From assembly GCA_944385455.1 (NCBI GenBank), contig CALWXI010000046.1, positions 1-8,078 on the forward strand: a stretch of 8,078 bases of DNA. Direction: 5' to 3'. The translations under genes and the position numbers were made by a program. The notes beneath the pieces were generated by a model. That model had not been told where the DNA came from and did not search any database. It saw nothing but the letters and a program-made list of their open reading frames with translations. Below are positions 1 through 5,997 of this stretch, in pieces. Source of the stretch: an uncultured Oscillospiraceae bacterium (GTDB lineage Bacteria > Bacillota > Clostridia > Oscillospirales > Oscillospiraceae). Within the stretch, counting starts at the first letter, position 1, and each line of letters opens with the position of its first letter.

Positions 1-51
1 CCTATGTCCAGACTCACGAGGCCGGCTGCGGGCCCTACTTCTGCAAGGCGC

Positions 52-99
52 AAAAATGAAAAACAGGCGGACCTCCTGAGATCGGGAGGTCCGCCTGTT
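52..99 (-). terminator. Distal intrinsic terminator of infC-rpmI-rplT
   Basis: A perfect 15-bp inverted repeat (62-76 with 85-99) encloses an 8-nt loop. Read on the minus strand it is followed by TTTTTCATTTTT, the U-tract of a Rho-independent terminator. On the plus strand no T-run follows the stem, so it acts for minus-strand transcription. It lies behind a first terminator at 118-144 and so acts as a backup stop for the ribosomal protein operon. Confidence 0.9.
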
Positions 100-117
100 C
101 GTATCGAGTCCGGACGA

Positions 118-144
118 GAAAAGACCCCGGACCAATGTCCGGGG
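118..144 (-). terminator. Proximal intrinsic terminator after rplT
   Basis: CCCCGGAC (125-132) and GTCCGGGG (137-144) form an 8-bp GC-rich stem with a 4-nt loop. On the minus strand it is followed by TCTTTTCT. It starts about 22 nt after the rplT stop codon. The U-tract is interrupted, which may explain why a second, longer hairpin follows. Confidence 0.85.
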
Positions 145-166
145 CCTTGGTACATATGCGCTTTGC

Positions 167-517
167 TTACGCCTTCTTGGCGATCTCGGTCAGCTGAGTG
201 AACGCAGCGGGATCGCTGATGGCCAGCTCAGAGAGCATCTTGCGGTTGATCTCGATGCCGGCGGTCTTCAGGCCGTGCATGGAGGTGGAGTAGTTCATGC
301 CGTTCAGCTTGCAGGCGGCGGAGATCCGGGTAATCCACAGAGAGCGGAAGTCACGCTTCTTCAGCCGGCGGCCGGTATAAGCGTAGCTCAGGGACTTCAT
401 CACCGCCTGGTTGGCCACGCGGAAATGCTTGGACTTGGAACCCCAATAGCCCTTGGCCATCTTCAGGATCTTATTTCTTCTCTTGCGCGTCATCATCGCG
501 CCCTTAACTCTAGCCAT
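167..517 (-). CDS. rplT: 50S ribosomal protein L20
   Basis: The 116-residue product is ribosomal protein L20, close to the usual 117-119 residues. It binds 23S rRNA early in large-subunit assembly and, in Firmicutes, represses its own operon through the infC leader mRNA. The N-terminal tail is very basic and starts MARVKGAMMTRKRRNKILK. The central GYWGSKSKHFRVANQAVMKS and RDFRSLWITRI stretches are hallmarks of L20, and the globular C-terminal half ends in ELAISDPAAFTQL. The ATG at 517 follows AGGAGG at a normal distance. It is the last gene of infC-rpmI-rplT, 34 nt behind rpmI, and is followed by two tandem terminators. Nothing is unusual in the protein itself. Confidence 0.98.
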   Translation of the reverse strand: MARVKGAMMTRKRRNKILKMAKGYWGSKSKHFRVANQAVMKSLSYAYTGRRLKKRDFRSLWITRISAACKLNGMNYSTSMHGLKTAGIEINRKMLSELAISDPAAFTQLTEIAKKA

Positions 518-551
518 TGTGTAAAGCCTCCTATTCTAAACGTCTCGTATC

Positions 552-749
552 TTACTTGTAGGGGATCATCTTGCGGACCGCTTCCACATTGGTCGCATCC
601 GCATAACCGCCTGCGCGCAGACGACGCGTGCGCTTGGTATCCTTCTTGGTCAGGATGTGGCTCTTATAGGCCTTGGCGCGCTTGACCTTGCCGGTCTTGG
701 TGAGGTTGAATCTCTTCTTGGCGCCGCTATGGGTCTTCAGCTTAGGCAT
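552..749 (-). CDS. rpmI: 50S ribosomal protein L35
   Basis: The 65-residue, very basic product is ribosomal protein L35, a small component of the large subunit. The typical start MPKLKTHSGAKKRFNLTKTG is present, as are the KAKAYKSHILTKK-like middle (here KRAKAYKSHILTKKDTKR) and the ending VRKMIPYK. Length matches the family. The ATG at 749 is preceded by GGAAGGAG. It lies between infC (36 nt upstream) and rplT (34 nt downstream), the order conserved across most bacteria, and shares the promoter and leader in front of infC. Confidence 0.98.
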   Translation of the reverse strand: MPKLKTHSGAKKRFNLTKTGKVKRAKAYKSHILTKKDTKRTRRLRAGGYADATNVEAVRKMIPYK

Positions 750-785
750 AGTAGTAGCTCCTTCCGTGTGTTTGAAAAATCTTCT

Positions 786-1310
786 TTATTTGCCGGATCT
801 GGGAGAGAGGAAAATGGACATCATCCGTCCCTCCAGCTTGGCGGGCTTATCCAGATTGGCGGTCTCGGCACACTGCTCGGCAAACCGGTCCAGCAGGTCC
901 TTGCCGATGTCGGTGTGAGCCATCTCACGGCCGCGGAAGCGAACGGAGACTTTGACACGGTTGCCGTCGGCAATGAACTTCTGCGCATTCTTCAGCTTTG
1001 TGTTGAAGTCTCCGATGTCGATGCCCGGAGACATCCGGATCTCCTTGATCTCGACCACGTGCTGATTTTTTCTGGCTTCCTTTTCCTTCTTGCTCTGTTC
1101 GAACCGGAACTTGCCGTAGTTCATCAGCTTGCAGACCGGAGGAACGGCCTGCGGCGAGATCTTCACCAGATCCAGGCCCTGCTCATCGGCGATCTTCAGC
1201 GCCTCTGCCGGAGGCATGATGCCGAGCTGTTCACCCTCGGAACCGATCAGGCGGATCTCCTTGTCACTGATCTCCTCGTTCAGTTCATGCACTAACTTAG
1301 CTATGGTCAA
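786..1310 (-). CDS. infC: Translation initiation factor IF-3
   Basis: The 174-residue product is IF-3, which binds the 30S subunit, checks start codon-anticodon pairing and keeps subunits apart. The N-terminal domain (about 1-75) shows NEEISDKEIRLIGSEGEQLGIM. A lysine/glutamate-rich linker follows (FEQSKKEKEARKN). The C-terminal domain carries the KEIRMSPGIDIGDFNTKLKNAQKFI and VKVSVRFRGREMAH signatures. The frame opens with TTG (1310-1308), only about 4 nt after GGAGG. The next plausible unusual start is ATA (1304-1302), about 10 nt after the Shine-Dalgarno; no ATG fits the family N-terminus. Rare start codons are known for infC, because IF-3 discriminates against them and so limits its own synthesis. 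That this holds here is inference. The next gene is rpmI. Confidence 0.96.
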   Translation of the reverse strand: MTIAKLVHELNEEISDKEIRLIGSEGEQLGIMPPAEALKIADEQGLDLVKISPQAVPPVCKLMNYGKFRFEQSKKEKEARKNQHVVEIKEIRMSPGIDIGDFNTKLKNAQKFIADGNRVKVSVRFRGREMAHTDIGKDLLDRFAEQCAETANLDKPAKLEGRMMSIFLSPRSGK

Positions 1311-1462
1311 AGCACCTCCATTCCAAAATCACAAAACGCGGATACCAAAACCGGCATCCGCGCAACAACAAACTGCCCCAGGGGCAGCCTGAAACAAGCA
1401 ATGTTGACCTCTTTGCCGATGGCGGGAGGTGAGGCGGATGCGAGCAGCCTTCTTTGTTTTGC
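1311..1462 (-). promoter_or_regulatory. infC operon leader with attenuator (L20-leader type)
   Basis: An untranslated leader of about 150 nt lies between the promoter at 1469-1497 and infC. Its 3' part holds a terminator-like hairpin (1337-1362). Its 5' part holds GCATCCGC (minus strand, 1441-1434), exactly complementary to the 5' arm of that hairpin (GCGGATGC, minus strand 1361-1354). The two pairings are mutually exclusive, as expected of an antiterminator/terminator switch. A short self-complementary CTGCCCC-TGGGGCAG element lies between them (about 1373-1387). Firmicute infC-rpmI-rplT leaders are known to be repressed by L20 through premature termination. Assignment to that family rests on context and architecture, not on a covariance-model match. 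Confidence 0.75.
1333..1362 (-). terminator. Attenuator hairpin before infC
   Basis: Minus strand CGCGGATGCC pairs with GGTATCCGCG (1353-1362 with 1337-1346; 10 bp including one G-U) around a 6-nt loop, followed by TTTTGTGATTTT. It lies about 22 nt before the infC start. The U-tract is interrupted, fitting a regulated rather than absolute stop. The upstream segment 1434-1441 can invade the 5' arm. Confidence 0.75.
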
Positions 1463-1468
1463 TGACTT

Positions 1469-1497
1469 AGTATACCAGAACCATTCTGACTTGTCAA
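1469..1497 (-). promoter_or_regulatory. Sigma-A promoter of infC-rpmI-rplT
   Basis: The minus strand shows TTGACA (1497-1492), a 17-nt spacer and TATACT (1474-1469), close to the vegetative consensus. Just upstream is an A-rich stretch (complement of the T-runs at 1504-1518), a likely UP element. Strong expression of a ribosomal protein operon fits. The predicted transcript start is near 1462. Confidence 0.9.
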
Positions 1498-1590
1498 CAA
1501 TCATTTTTCCTTTTTTTCGCAAATTCCAGGTATGTCTTTTGTGTCTTCCGGGAACACTAGGCCACACAGGAAGCGAAAGGAGGTGTTTTT

Positions 1591-1698
1591 GTGCAGGACA
1601 ATCGGGAAAGCCAGCAGAAGCAGCAGTCCCAGAACCAGCGCGGTCAGGACCAGAAGCAGATGCAGACTGAGCGCAGTCAGAAGGAAAACCGCAAGTGA
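1591..1698 (+). CDS. Glutamine-rich 35-residue microprotein, unknown function
   Basis: This small frame opens with GTG at 1591 behind a strong AAAGGAGGTG Shine-Dalgarno, 5 nt away, and ends at TGA 1696-1698. The product begins MQDNRESQQKQQSQNQRGQD and has 12 glutamines in 35 residues, plus many Lys, Arg, Asp, Glu, Asn and Ser. Apart from methionine it has no hydrophobic residues, so it should be disordered, highly soluble and not membrane-bound. A perfect intrinsic terminator begins 13 nt after the stop codon. Ribosome binding site, frame and terminator together make a real gene likely. I do not recognise a family. Small hydrophilic Q-rich proteins occur among spore-core proteins, but no signature supports that here. 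I see no convincing promoter; it diverges from the infC promoter about 95 nt away. Confidence 0.65.
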   Translation: MQDNRESQQKQQSQNQRGQDQKQMQTERSQKENRK

Positions 1699-1710
1699 CC
1701 CCCTGTCGAA

Positions 1711-1745
1711 CACGCGGCGGAAGTGCCTCTCCGCCGCGTGCTTTT
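1711..1745 (+). terminator. Intrinsic terminator after the Q-rich microprotein gene
   Basis: CACGCGGCGGA (1711-1721) and TCCGCCGCGTG (1730-1740) form a perfect 11-bp stem with an 8-nt loop, followed by CTTTT. The T-run is short but the stem is strong. It separates the microprotein gene from the transporter gene. Confidence 0.8.
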
Positions 1746-1774
1746 GCATGCAGCCGGACGATTCGGAATCCCTC

Positions 1775-1804
1775 TTGTCTTTTTTCCCGGAGACATGGTA
1801 AGAT
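1775..1804 (+). promoter_or_regulatory. Possible promoter of the EamA-type gene
   Basis: TTGTCT (1775-1780), an 18-nt spacer and TAAGAT (1799-1804) give four of six consensus bases in each box. It lies between the preceding terminator and the likely start codon at 1831, so a promoter is expected here. The match is only fair. Confidence 0.4.
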
Positions 1805-1830
1805 GGATGACATATTACATAGGAAACGGG

Positions 1831-2406
1831 ATGATCTCCATGACACGCCGGGAAACACCTCTTACCGGATACGTCTATGCGCTCTTCACCATTCTGGTGT
1901 GGGGCTCCACCTTTATCTCCACCAAGCTGCTGCTCCAATACTACACGCCGGCACAAATCATGCTGACCAGATTCCTGCTGGCCTACGGCGCACTATGGCT
2001 GCTGCGGCGGATGAGCCGGGGGCTGGACCCCATCCTGGTGACCCGGCGAACCATGTTCTGGGGCGCCGTCACGGCGCTGTCCATGGTATTGCTCCAGCAG
2101 ATCCCCTATCCCGCCGTTCCACTGCTCCAACCGGCAGTCATCGGAAACTTCCTCTTTCTGGGACTCATCGGCAGCGCCCTTTGCTTCGTTCTCTGGAACA
2201 AGGCCTTCCGGATCCTGGGCGTGGTTGCCACCAATAATTTCATCTATTTGAATCCCTTCGTCACCATTGTGGCGGCCTGGCTGTTCCTCCGGGAACCCAT
2301 CTCTCCCCTGGCGCTGCTGGGAGCGGCGCTCATCACTGCAGGAGTGGTGATCTCCCAGCGGCCCGCAAAACCGCTGCTGGGCAAAGCGGCGAAGACCTGC
2401 CCCTGA
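1831..2406 (+). CDS. EamA/DMT-family transporter, internally deleted
   Basis: The product belongs to the drug/metabolite transporter superfamily (EamA domains), small-molecule exporters of the inner membrane. Family members usually have about 300 residues and ten helices in two EamA repeats. This frame gives 191 residues and about six helices. Residues 14-35 (YVYALFTILVWGSTFISTKLLL) and 43-58 match the first two helices. The chain then passes at about residues 57-75 (RRMSRGLDPILVTRRTMFWG) into what is normally the middle of the second repeat, and continues with FLGLIGSALCFVLWN, NNFIYLNPFVTIVAAWLFL and LALLGAALITAGVVIS. Roughly 110 residues (helices 3-6) are missing with the frame kept. ATG 1831 is chosen because AGGA lies 6 nt before it; ATG 1840 is an alternative. 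It may be a decayed gene. Substrate unknown. Confidence 0.75.
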   Translation: MISMTRRETPLTGYVYALFTILVWGSTFISTKLLLQYYTPAQIMLTRFLLAYGALWLLRRMSRGLDPILVTRRTMFWGAVTALSMVLLQQIPYPAVPLLQPAVIGNFLFLGLIGSALCFVLWNKAFRILGVVATNNFIYLNPFVTIVAAWLFLREPISPLALLGAALITAGVVISQRPAKPLLGKAAKTCP

Positions 2407-2417
2407 ATCCATACAGT

Positions 2418-2449
2418 AAAAAGCGGAAGCCTGCCGGCTTCCGCTTTTT
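2418..2449. terminator. Bidirectional terminator between EamA gene and valS
   Basis: AAGCGGAAGCC (2421-2431) and GGCTTCCGCTT (2436-2446) pair perfectly around TGCC. The stem is flanked by A-run and T-run, so both strands show a hairpin followed by U residues. It lies between the stop codons of the convergent EamA gene (2406) and valS (2465) and can serve both. Confidence 0.92.
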
Positions 2450-2464
2450 TGCTGTCAAATGGAA

Positions 2465-5101
2465 TCAGCCTTCCATGGCCCGACGGGACTCCTCCAGCTT
2501 GGCGATGAGCTCCCGGTACTTGGCGGCCTTCTCCTTCTCGGCGTTCACCACCGCCTCCGGCGCCTTGGAGACGAACTTTTCGTTGGAGAGCTTCTGCTCC
2601 ACGATCCGCAGGCCGTTTTCCGCCTTCTCCTTTTCCTTGGCGATGCGCTCCAGCTCCGCCTGGATGTCCACCAGCTCGCTCAGCGGCATATAGGCCGTGG
2701 CGTTGTGGGTGACCACAGAGACGAGGCCCGTGGCATCGGCAGGCGCCGCGCCCGCAAACTTCACCTCGCTGGCAAAGGCCAGGCGCTGGATGAAGTGGCG
2801 GCCCTGGGCGTAGATCTCCGGCGTGGCGGTGACCAGCAGCACCTCCGCCTTCCGGGAGGGCGGCACGTTCATCTCGGACCGCCGGACGCGGATGGCCTTG
2901 ATGGTATCCATCACAGATTCCATAGCGGCTTCCTCTTCGGGAAAACTCAGCTCCGGACGGTACTCCGGCCAGCGGGCCGTCATGATGAAGGGTTCCTCGT
3001 GAGGCAGTGCCTGATAGATCTCCTCGGTGATGAAGGGCATAAAGGGATGCAGCAGCTTCAAAAGCTCCTCCAGCACGTAGCACAGCACATTCTGGGCCAC
3101 TTGCTTGGCTTCCTCGTCCTCTCCGTTCAGACGGGTCTTGGTCAGCTCGATATACCAGTCGCAGTAGGTATCCCACAGGAAATCGTAGACCTTGGCGGAG
3201 GCCACCCCAATCTCATAGCTGTCCAGATTTTCCGTGACTTCCTTCACCAGGGTGTTGAGCTTGGAGAGGACCCACTTGTCCTCCCGCTCCAGCCGGCCGG
3301 CGTCCGGCAGCTGGCAGCGGCCGATGGTGAGATTCATCATCACGAACCGGCTGGCGTTCCAGATCTTGTTGGCGAAGTTCCGCATGGCCTCGCATTTTTC
3401 CGTGTAGAACCGGGTGTCGTTGCCGGGGCTGTTGCCGGTAATGAGGTTGAAGCGCAGCGCGTCGGCGCCGAACTTCTCCGCCATTTCCAGCGGATCAATG
3501 CCGTTGCCCAGGGACTTGGACATCTTGCGGCCCTTGTCGTCCCGCACCAGGCCGTGGATCAGCACGGTATGGAAGGGGATCTTCTTCATCTGTTCACAGC
3601 CGGAAAAAATCATCCGGGCCACCCAGAAGAAGATGATGTCATAGCCCGTCACCATGACGGAAGTGGGATAGTAGTAGTCCAGGTCCGCCGTTTTTTCCGG
3701 CCAGCCCAGCGTGGAGAAGGGCCACAGAGCGCTGGAGAACCAGGTGTCCAGCACATCGGGGTCCCGGGTCAGATGGGTGCAGCCGCACTTTTCGCAGACA
3801 GTGGGATCCTCCCGGGAGACGTTGATATGGCCGCACTCGTCGCAGTACCAGGCAGGGATCTGATGGCCCCACCACAGCTGCCGGGAGATGCACCAGTCAT
3901 GGACGTTCTCCATCCAGTTGACATAGGTCTTGGAGAACCGCTCGGGGACGAACTTCACCTCGCCGTCCTTCACCACCCGCAGCGCCTCTTTGGCCAGCGG
4001 CTCCATCTTCACGAACCACTGTGCGGAGATCAGGGGCTCCACGTCGTTGTGGCAGCGGTAACAGGTGCCCACGTTGTGGCTGTAAGGCTCGGTCTTGACC
4101 AGATATCCCTGCTCCTCCAGGTCCTGGACGATCTTCTTGCGGCACTCGTAGCGGTCCATCCCGTTGTAGGGGCCGCCGTTTTCATTGATGCGGCCGTCGT
4201 CGCCGATGCAGCGGATGACCTCCAGATTGTGGCGCAATCCCACCTCAAAGTCGTTGGGGTCGTGGGCGGGGGTCATCTTCACCGCGCCGGTGCCGAAGCC
4301 CAGCTCCACATAGTCGTCCGCCACGATGGGGATCTCACGGTTCATAATGGGCAGGATGCATGTCTTGCCCACCAGATGCCGGAACCGCTCGTCCTCCGGG
4401 TTCACGGCCACGCCGGTATCGCCCATCATGGTCTCGGGGCGGGTGGTGGCCACCACCAGATCCCCGGAGCCGTCCGCCAGGGGATAGCGGATGTGCCACA
4501 GATGGCCGGGCTTGTCCTGATACTCCACCTCCGCGTCGGAAAGGGCGGTGGCACAGTGGGGGCACCAGTTGATGATGCGGCTTCCCTTATAGATGAGGCC
4601 CTTGTCATAGAGGTCGCAGAAGGTCTCCCGCACGGCCTTGGAGCAGCCCTCGTCCATGGTGAAGCGGGAACGGCTCCAGTCGCAGGAGACGCCCAGCTTC
4701 TTCTGCTGCTCCACGATGCGGCCGCCGTACTTCTCCTTCCACTGCCAGACCCGCTGGAGGAATTTCTCCCGGCCCAGGTCATACCGGGTCTTGCCCTCCT
4801 TGACCCGCAGCTCCTCCTCCACCTTGATCTGGGTGGCGATGCCGGCGTGGTCCGTGCCGGGCAGCCACAGCGCGGAATAGCCCTGCATCCGCTTGAAGCG
4901 GGTGAGGATATCCTGCAGCGTGGAGTCCAGCGCATGGCCCATATGCAGCTGACCGGTGACGTTGGGCGGGGGCATGACAATGGAAAAGGGCTTTTTCTCC
5001 GGGTCGGGTTCTCCCCGGAAGCAGCCGGCGTTTTCCCACATCTCATAGATGCGGGACTCCACCTGCTGAGGTTCATACACCTTGGGCAGTTCTTTCTTCA
5101 T
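2465..5101 (-). CDS. valS: Valine--tRNA ligase
   Basis: The 878-residue product is cytoplasmic valyl-tRNA synthetase (class Ia), which joins valine to tRNA-Val and edits threonine. Length is normal. The HIGH motif is PPPNVTGQLHMGHAL (HMGH at 53-56) and the second signature is KMSKS at 526-530 (GRKMSKSLGNGIDPLEMAEKF). The CP1 editing domain (about 190-350) has VVATTRPETMMGDTGVAVNP and AHDPNDFEVG. Cys420, Cys423, Cys436 and Cys439 form a zinc-finger-like knuckle before the DVLDTWFSSALWPFSTLGWP segment. The anticodon-binding domain follows, and the last 70 or so residues are a charged coiled coil typical of ValRS. ATG 5101 has AAGGAGAG upstream. It lies 40 nt behind a YcxB-like gene and downstream of a Val T-box, so tRNA-Val charging should control it. 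Confidence 0.99.
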   Translation of the reverse strand: MKKELPKVYEPQQVESRIYEMWENAGCFRGEPDPEKKPFSIVMPPPNVTGQLHMGHALDSTLQDILTRFKRMQGYSALWLPGTDHAGIATQIKVEEELRVKEGKTRYDLGREKFLQRVWQWKEKYGGRIVEQQKKLGVSCDWSRSRFTMDEGCSKAVRETFCDLYDKGLIYKGSRIINWCPHCATALSDAEVEYQDKPGHLWHIRYPLADGSGDLVVATTRPETMMGDTGVAVNPEDERFRHLVGKTCILPIMNREIPIVADDYVELGFGTGAVKMTPAHDPNDFEVGLRHNLEVIRCIGDDGRINENGGPYNGMDRYECRKKIVQDLEEQGYLVKTEPYSHNVGTCYRCHNDVEPLISAQWFVKMEPLAKEALRVVKDGEVKFVPERFSKTYVNWMENVHDWCISRQLWWGHQIPAWYCDECGHINVSREDPTVCEKCGCTHLTRDPDVLDTWFSSALWPFSTLGWPEKTADLDYYYPTSVMVTGYDIIFFWVARMIFSGCEQMKKIPFHTVLIHGLVRDDKGRKMSKSLGNGIDPLEMAEKFGADALRFNLITGNSPGNDTRFYTEKCEAMRNFANKIWNASRFVMMNLTIGRCQLPDAGRLEREDKWVLSKLNTLVKEVTENLDSYEIGVASAKVYDFLWDTYCDWYIELTKTRLNGEDEEAKQVAQNVLCYVLEELLKLLHPFMPFITEEIYQALPHEEPFIMTARWPEYRPELSFPEEEAAMESVMDTIKAIRVRRSEMNVPPSRKAEVLLVTATPEIYAQGRHFIQRLAFASEVKFAGAAPADATGLVSVVTHNATAYMPLSELVDIQAELERIAKEKEKAENGLRIVEQKLSNEKFVSKAPEAVVNAEKEKAAKYRELIAKLEESRRAMEG

Positions 5102-5114
5102 GGGTACTCTCCTT

Positions 5115-5134
5115 ACTATGATAAACTATGATAA
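5115..5134. repeat. 10-bp tandem duplication before valS
   Basis: ACTATGATAA occurs twice head to tail (5115-5124 and 5125-5134) in the 40-nt gap between the YcxB-like gene and valS, just upstream of the valS Shine-Dalgarno. It is AT-rich, unlike its surroundings. No function is evident; slippage duplication is the simplest origin. Confidence 0.8.
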
Positions 5135-5141
5135 ATTCAGA

Positions 5142-5651
5142 TCACACACGCCGATAGGGCTTGCCGCACTTTTCGGACAGAAACTTCCGCAGCTCCTCCG
5201 GATCATGCCCCGGCACGTCGTCCAGGCGCACCACCAGGCTGGCCAGGGGATCCAGGAAGATGAAGTCATAGCCCTTGTAATACACCAGGGCGTAGATCTT
5301 ATCGTAGTTGTGGCGGATCTTCTGCCCCCCCACCAGTTCGTACAGGCAGCTGCCCTCGAACTGGATGGTACCGGTGTAGATGGCCCGCATCCGGGCGAAG
5401 GCCGCGCTGATGAGGTTGGGGATCAGGCCGGCAGCCAGGAACAAAATGCCGATCATGAGATAGCTCACCCGCCGGAAAGACGGTCCGTCCGCCGTCAGAT
5501 CTCCCCACACGGTCCAGGTCCGCCATACGCCGATGACCAGAAACAGCACCCGGAACAGCAGCATCTGCCCCCTGCGGAACAGCCGCTCCGACACCGTGTA
5601 CAATGCCAGCAGCTGCCGGTAGGTCAATTTCATCTCCGCTTGAAACTTCAT
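5142..5651 (-). CDS. YcxB-like membrane protein
   Basis: The 169-residue product has two predicted membrane helices (about 31-50, MLLFRVLFLVIGVWRTWTVW, and 62-82, VSYLMIGILFLAAGLIPNLIS). A soluble C-terminal domain (about 90-169) follows, with the pattern of YcxB-like domains: a beta-strand run TGTIQFEGSCLYELVGGQKIRHNYDKIYALVYYKGYDFIFLD, then a short helix DPEELRKFLSEKCG. The biochemical role of the family is unknown. ATG 5651 is chosen because AAGGGAGA lies about 8 nt before it and the family N-terminus follows; an in-frame ATG at 5756 falls inside the T-box and can be dismissed. It is the first gene after a Val T-box and precedes valS by 40 nt, so both should rise when tRNA-Val is uncharged. 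Why a membrane protein sits in this position is unclear. Confidence 0.85.
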   Translation of the reverse strand: MKFQAEMKLTYRQLLALYTVSERLFRRGQMLLFRVLFLVIGVWRTWTVWGDLTADGPSFRRVSYLMIGILFLAAGLIPNLISAAFARMRAIYTGTIQFEGSCLYELVGGQKIRHNYDKIYALVYYKGYDFIFLDPLASLVVRLDDVPGHDPEELRKFLSEKCGKPYRRV

Positions 5652-5703
5652 TGGCTTTTCTCCCTTGCTTTGTTGTGGGCGCACACTCCCGGCATCCGGC
5701 GTG

Positions 5704-5735
5704 AAAAAACGCCCCGAGCCTTTCGGCTCAGGGCG
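5704..5735 (-). terminator. Regulated terminator of the Val T-box
   Basis: On the minus strand CGCCCTGAGCC pairs with GGCTCGGGGCG (5725-5735 with 5710-5720, one G-U) around a GAAA tetraloop, followed directly by TTTTTT. It lies 10 nt after the T-box motif, the standard place for the competing terminator. No other terminator lies between sigE and this point, so it may also end sigE transcripts. Confidence 0.92.
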
Positions 5736-5960
5736 AACATCCGTCCGTGGTACCACCTGAATTCGGGAAATCCCGCGCTCTTGGGCGCCTGCGGCGCCGC
5801 GCCCGGGTAACGGTGGGCCTCCGCCGGGGCTTACTTGGGTTCAGCCGCGGTGCTCCGGGACGACTTCCCCGCCGCGGTCACGGAAACTCTCACCTTGCCG
5901 TTTCCTCTCTTGGCTTCCCGCAGGCCGGTACTGCTTCCCTTCCTCGCAGTTCCGATATAC
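5704..5960 (-). promoter_or_regulatory. T-box leader, valine specifier GUC
   Basis: This minus-strand leader of about 257 nt has the T-box motif AGGTGGTACCACGG (5758-5745), whose UGGU (5755-5752) can pair with the ACCA end of tRNA-Val. A terminator follows at 5704-5735. Stem I can be traced. Basal pairing is CTGCG (5949-5945) with CGCGG (5849-5845), the AGTA box is at 5932-5929, and AGAGAGGAAAC...GTTTCC (stem 5905-5900 with 5887-5882) forms the distal hairpin. On the 3' strand GGGGAA-GTC-GTCCC places GTC (5864-5862) at the specifier position, a valine codon. A GC-rich stem III lies at about 5783-5804. The specifier agrees with valS downstream. Uncharged tRNA-Val should stabilise the antiterminator and allow read-through. 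Confidence 0.92.
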
Positions 5961-5966
5961 TTGGTT

Positions 5967-5995
5967 AGTATAATATACCCATTTTGAATTGTCAA
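5967..5995 (-). promoter_or_regulatory. Sigma-A promoter of the Val T-box operon
   Basis: The minus strand shows TTGACA (5995-5990), a 17-nt spacer and TATACT (5972-5967). The -35 box begins 2 nt after the sigE stop codon. TATACT-AACCA-AGTATA forms a small inverted repeat spanning the -10 box and the predicted start site near 5960. Confidence 0.9.
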
Positions 5996-5997
5996 GG

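Noticed and set aside
1491..1590. A promoter for the Q-rich microprotein
   Set aside because: TTGTCA at 1491 and GTATG near 1529 were considered as sigma-A or sigma-F/G elements, but no matching second box occurs at the correct distance.
1307..1956. Overlapping minus-strand frames of 183 and 151 codons
   Set aside because: They cross the infC promoter and leader, the plus-strand microprotein gene and its terminator, and show no family signature.
2244..3176. A 310-codon minus-strand frame
   Set aside because: It overlaps valS in another frame and the bidirectional terminator; its Gly/Ala/Arg-rich content marks it as a shadow.
2459..5131. An 890-codon open frame on the plus strand
   Set aside because: It is the antisense shadow of valS, kept open by GC-rich codon use. 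It has no domain pattern and is rich in H, L, G, V and D; the minus-strand frame has every ValRS motif.
5652..5756. Upstream in-frame ATG for the YcxB-like protein
   Set aside because: It would begin inside the T-box antiterminator and read through the terminator hairpin. The ATG at 5651 has a ribosome binding site and the family N-terminus.
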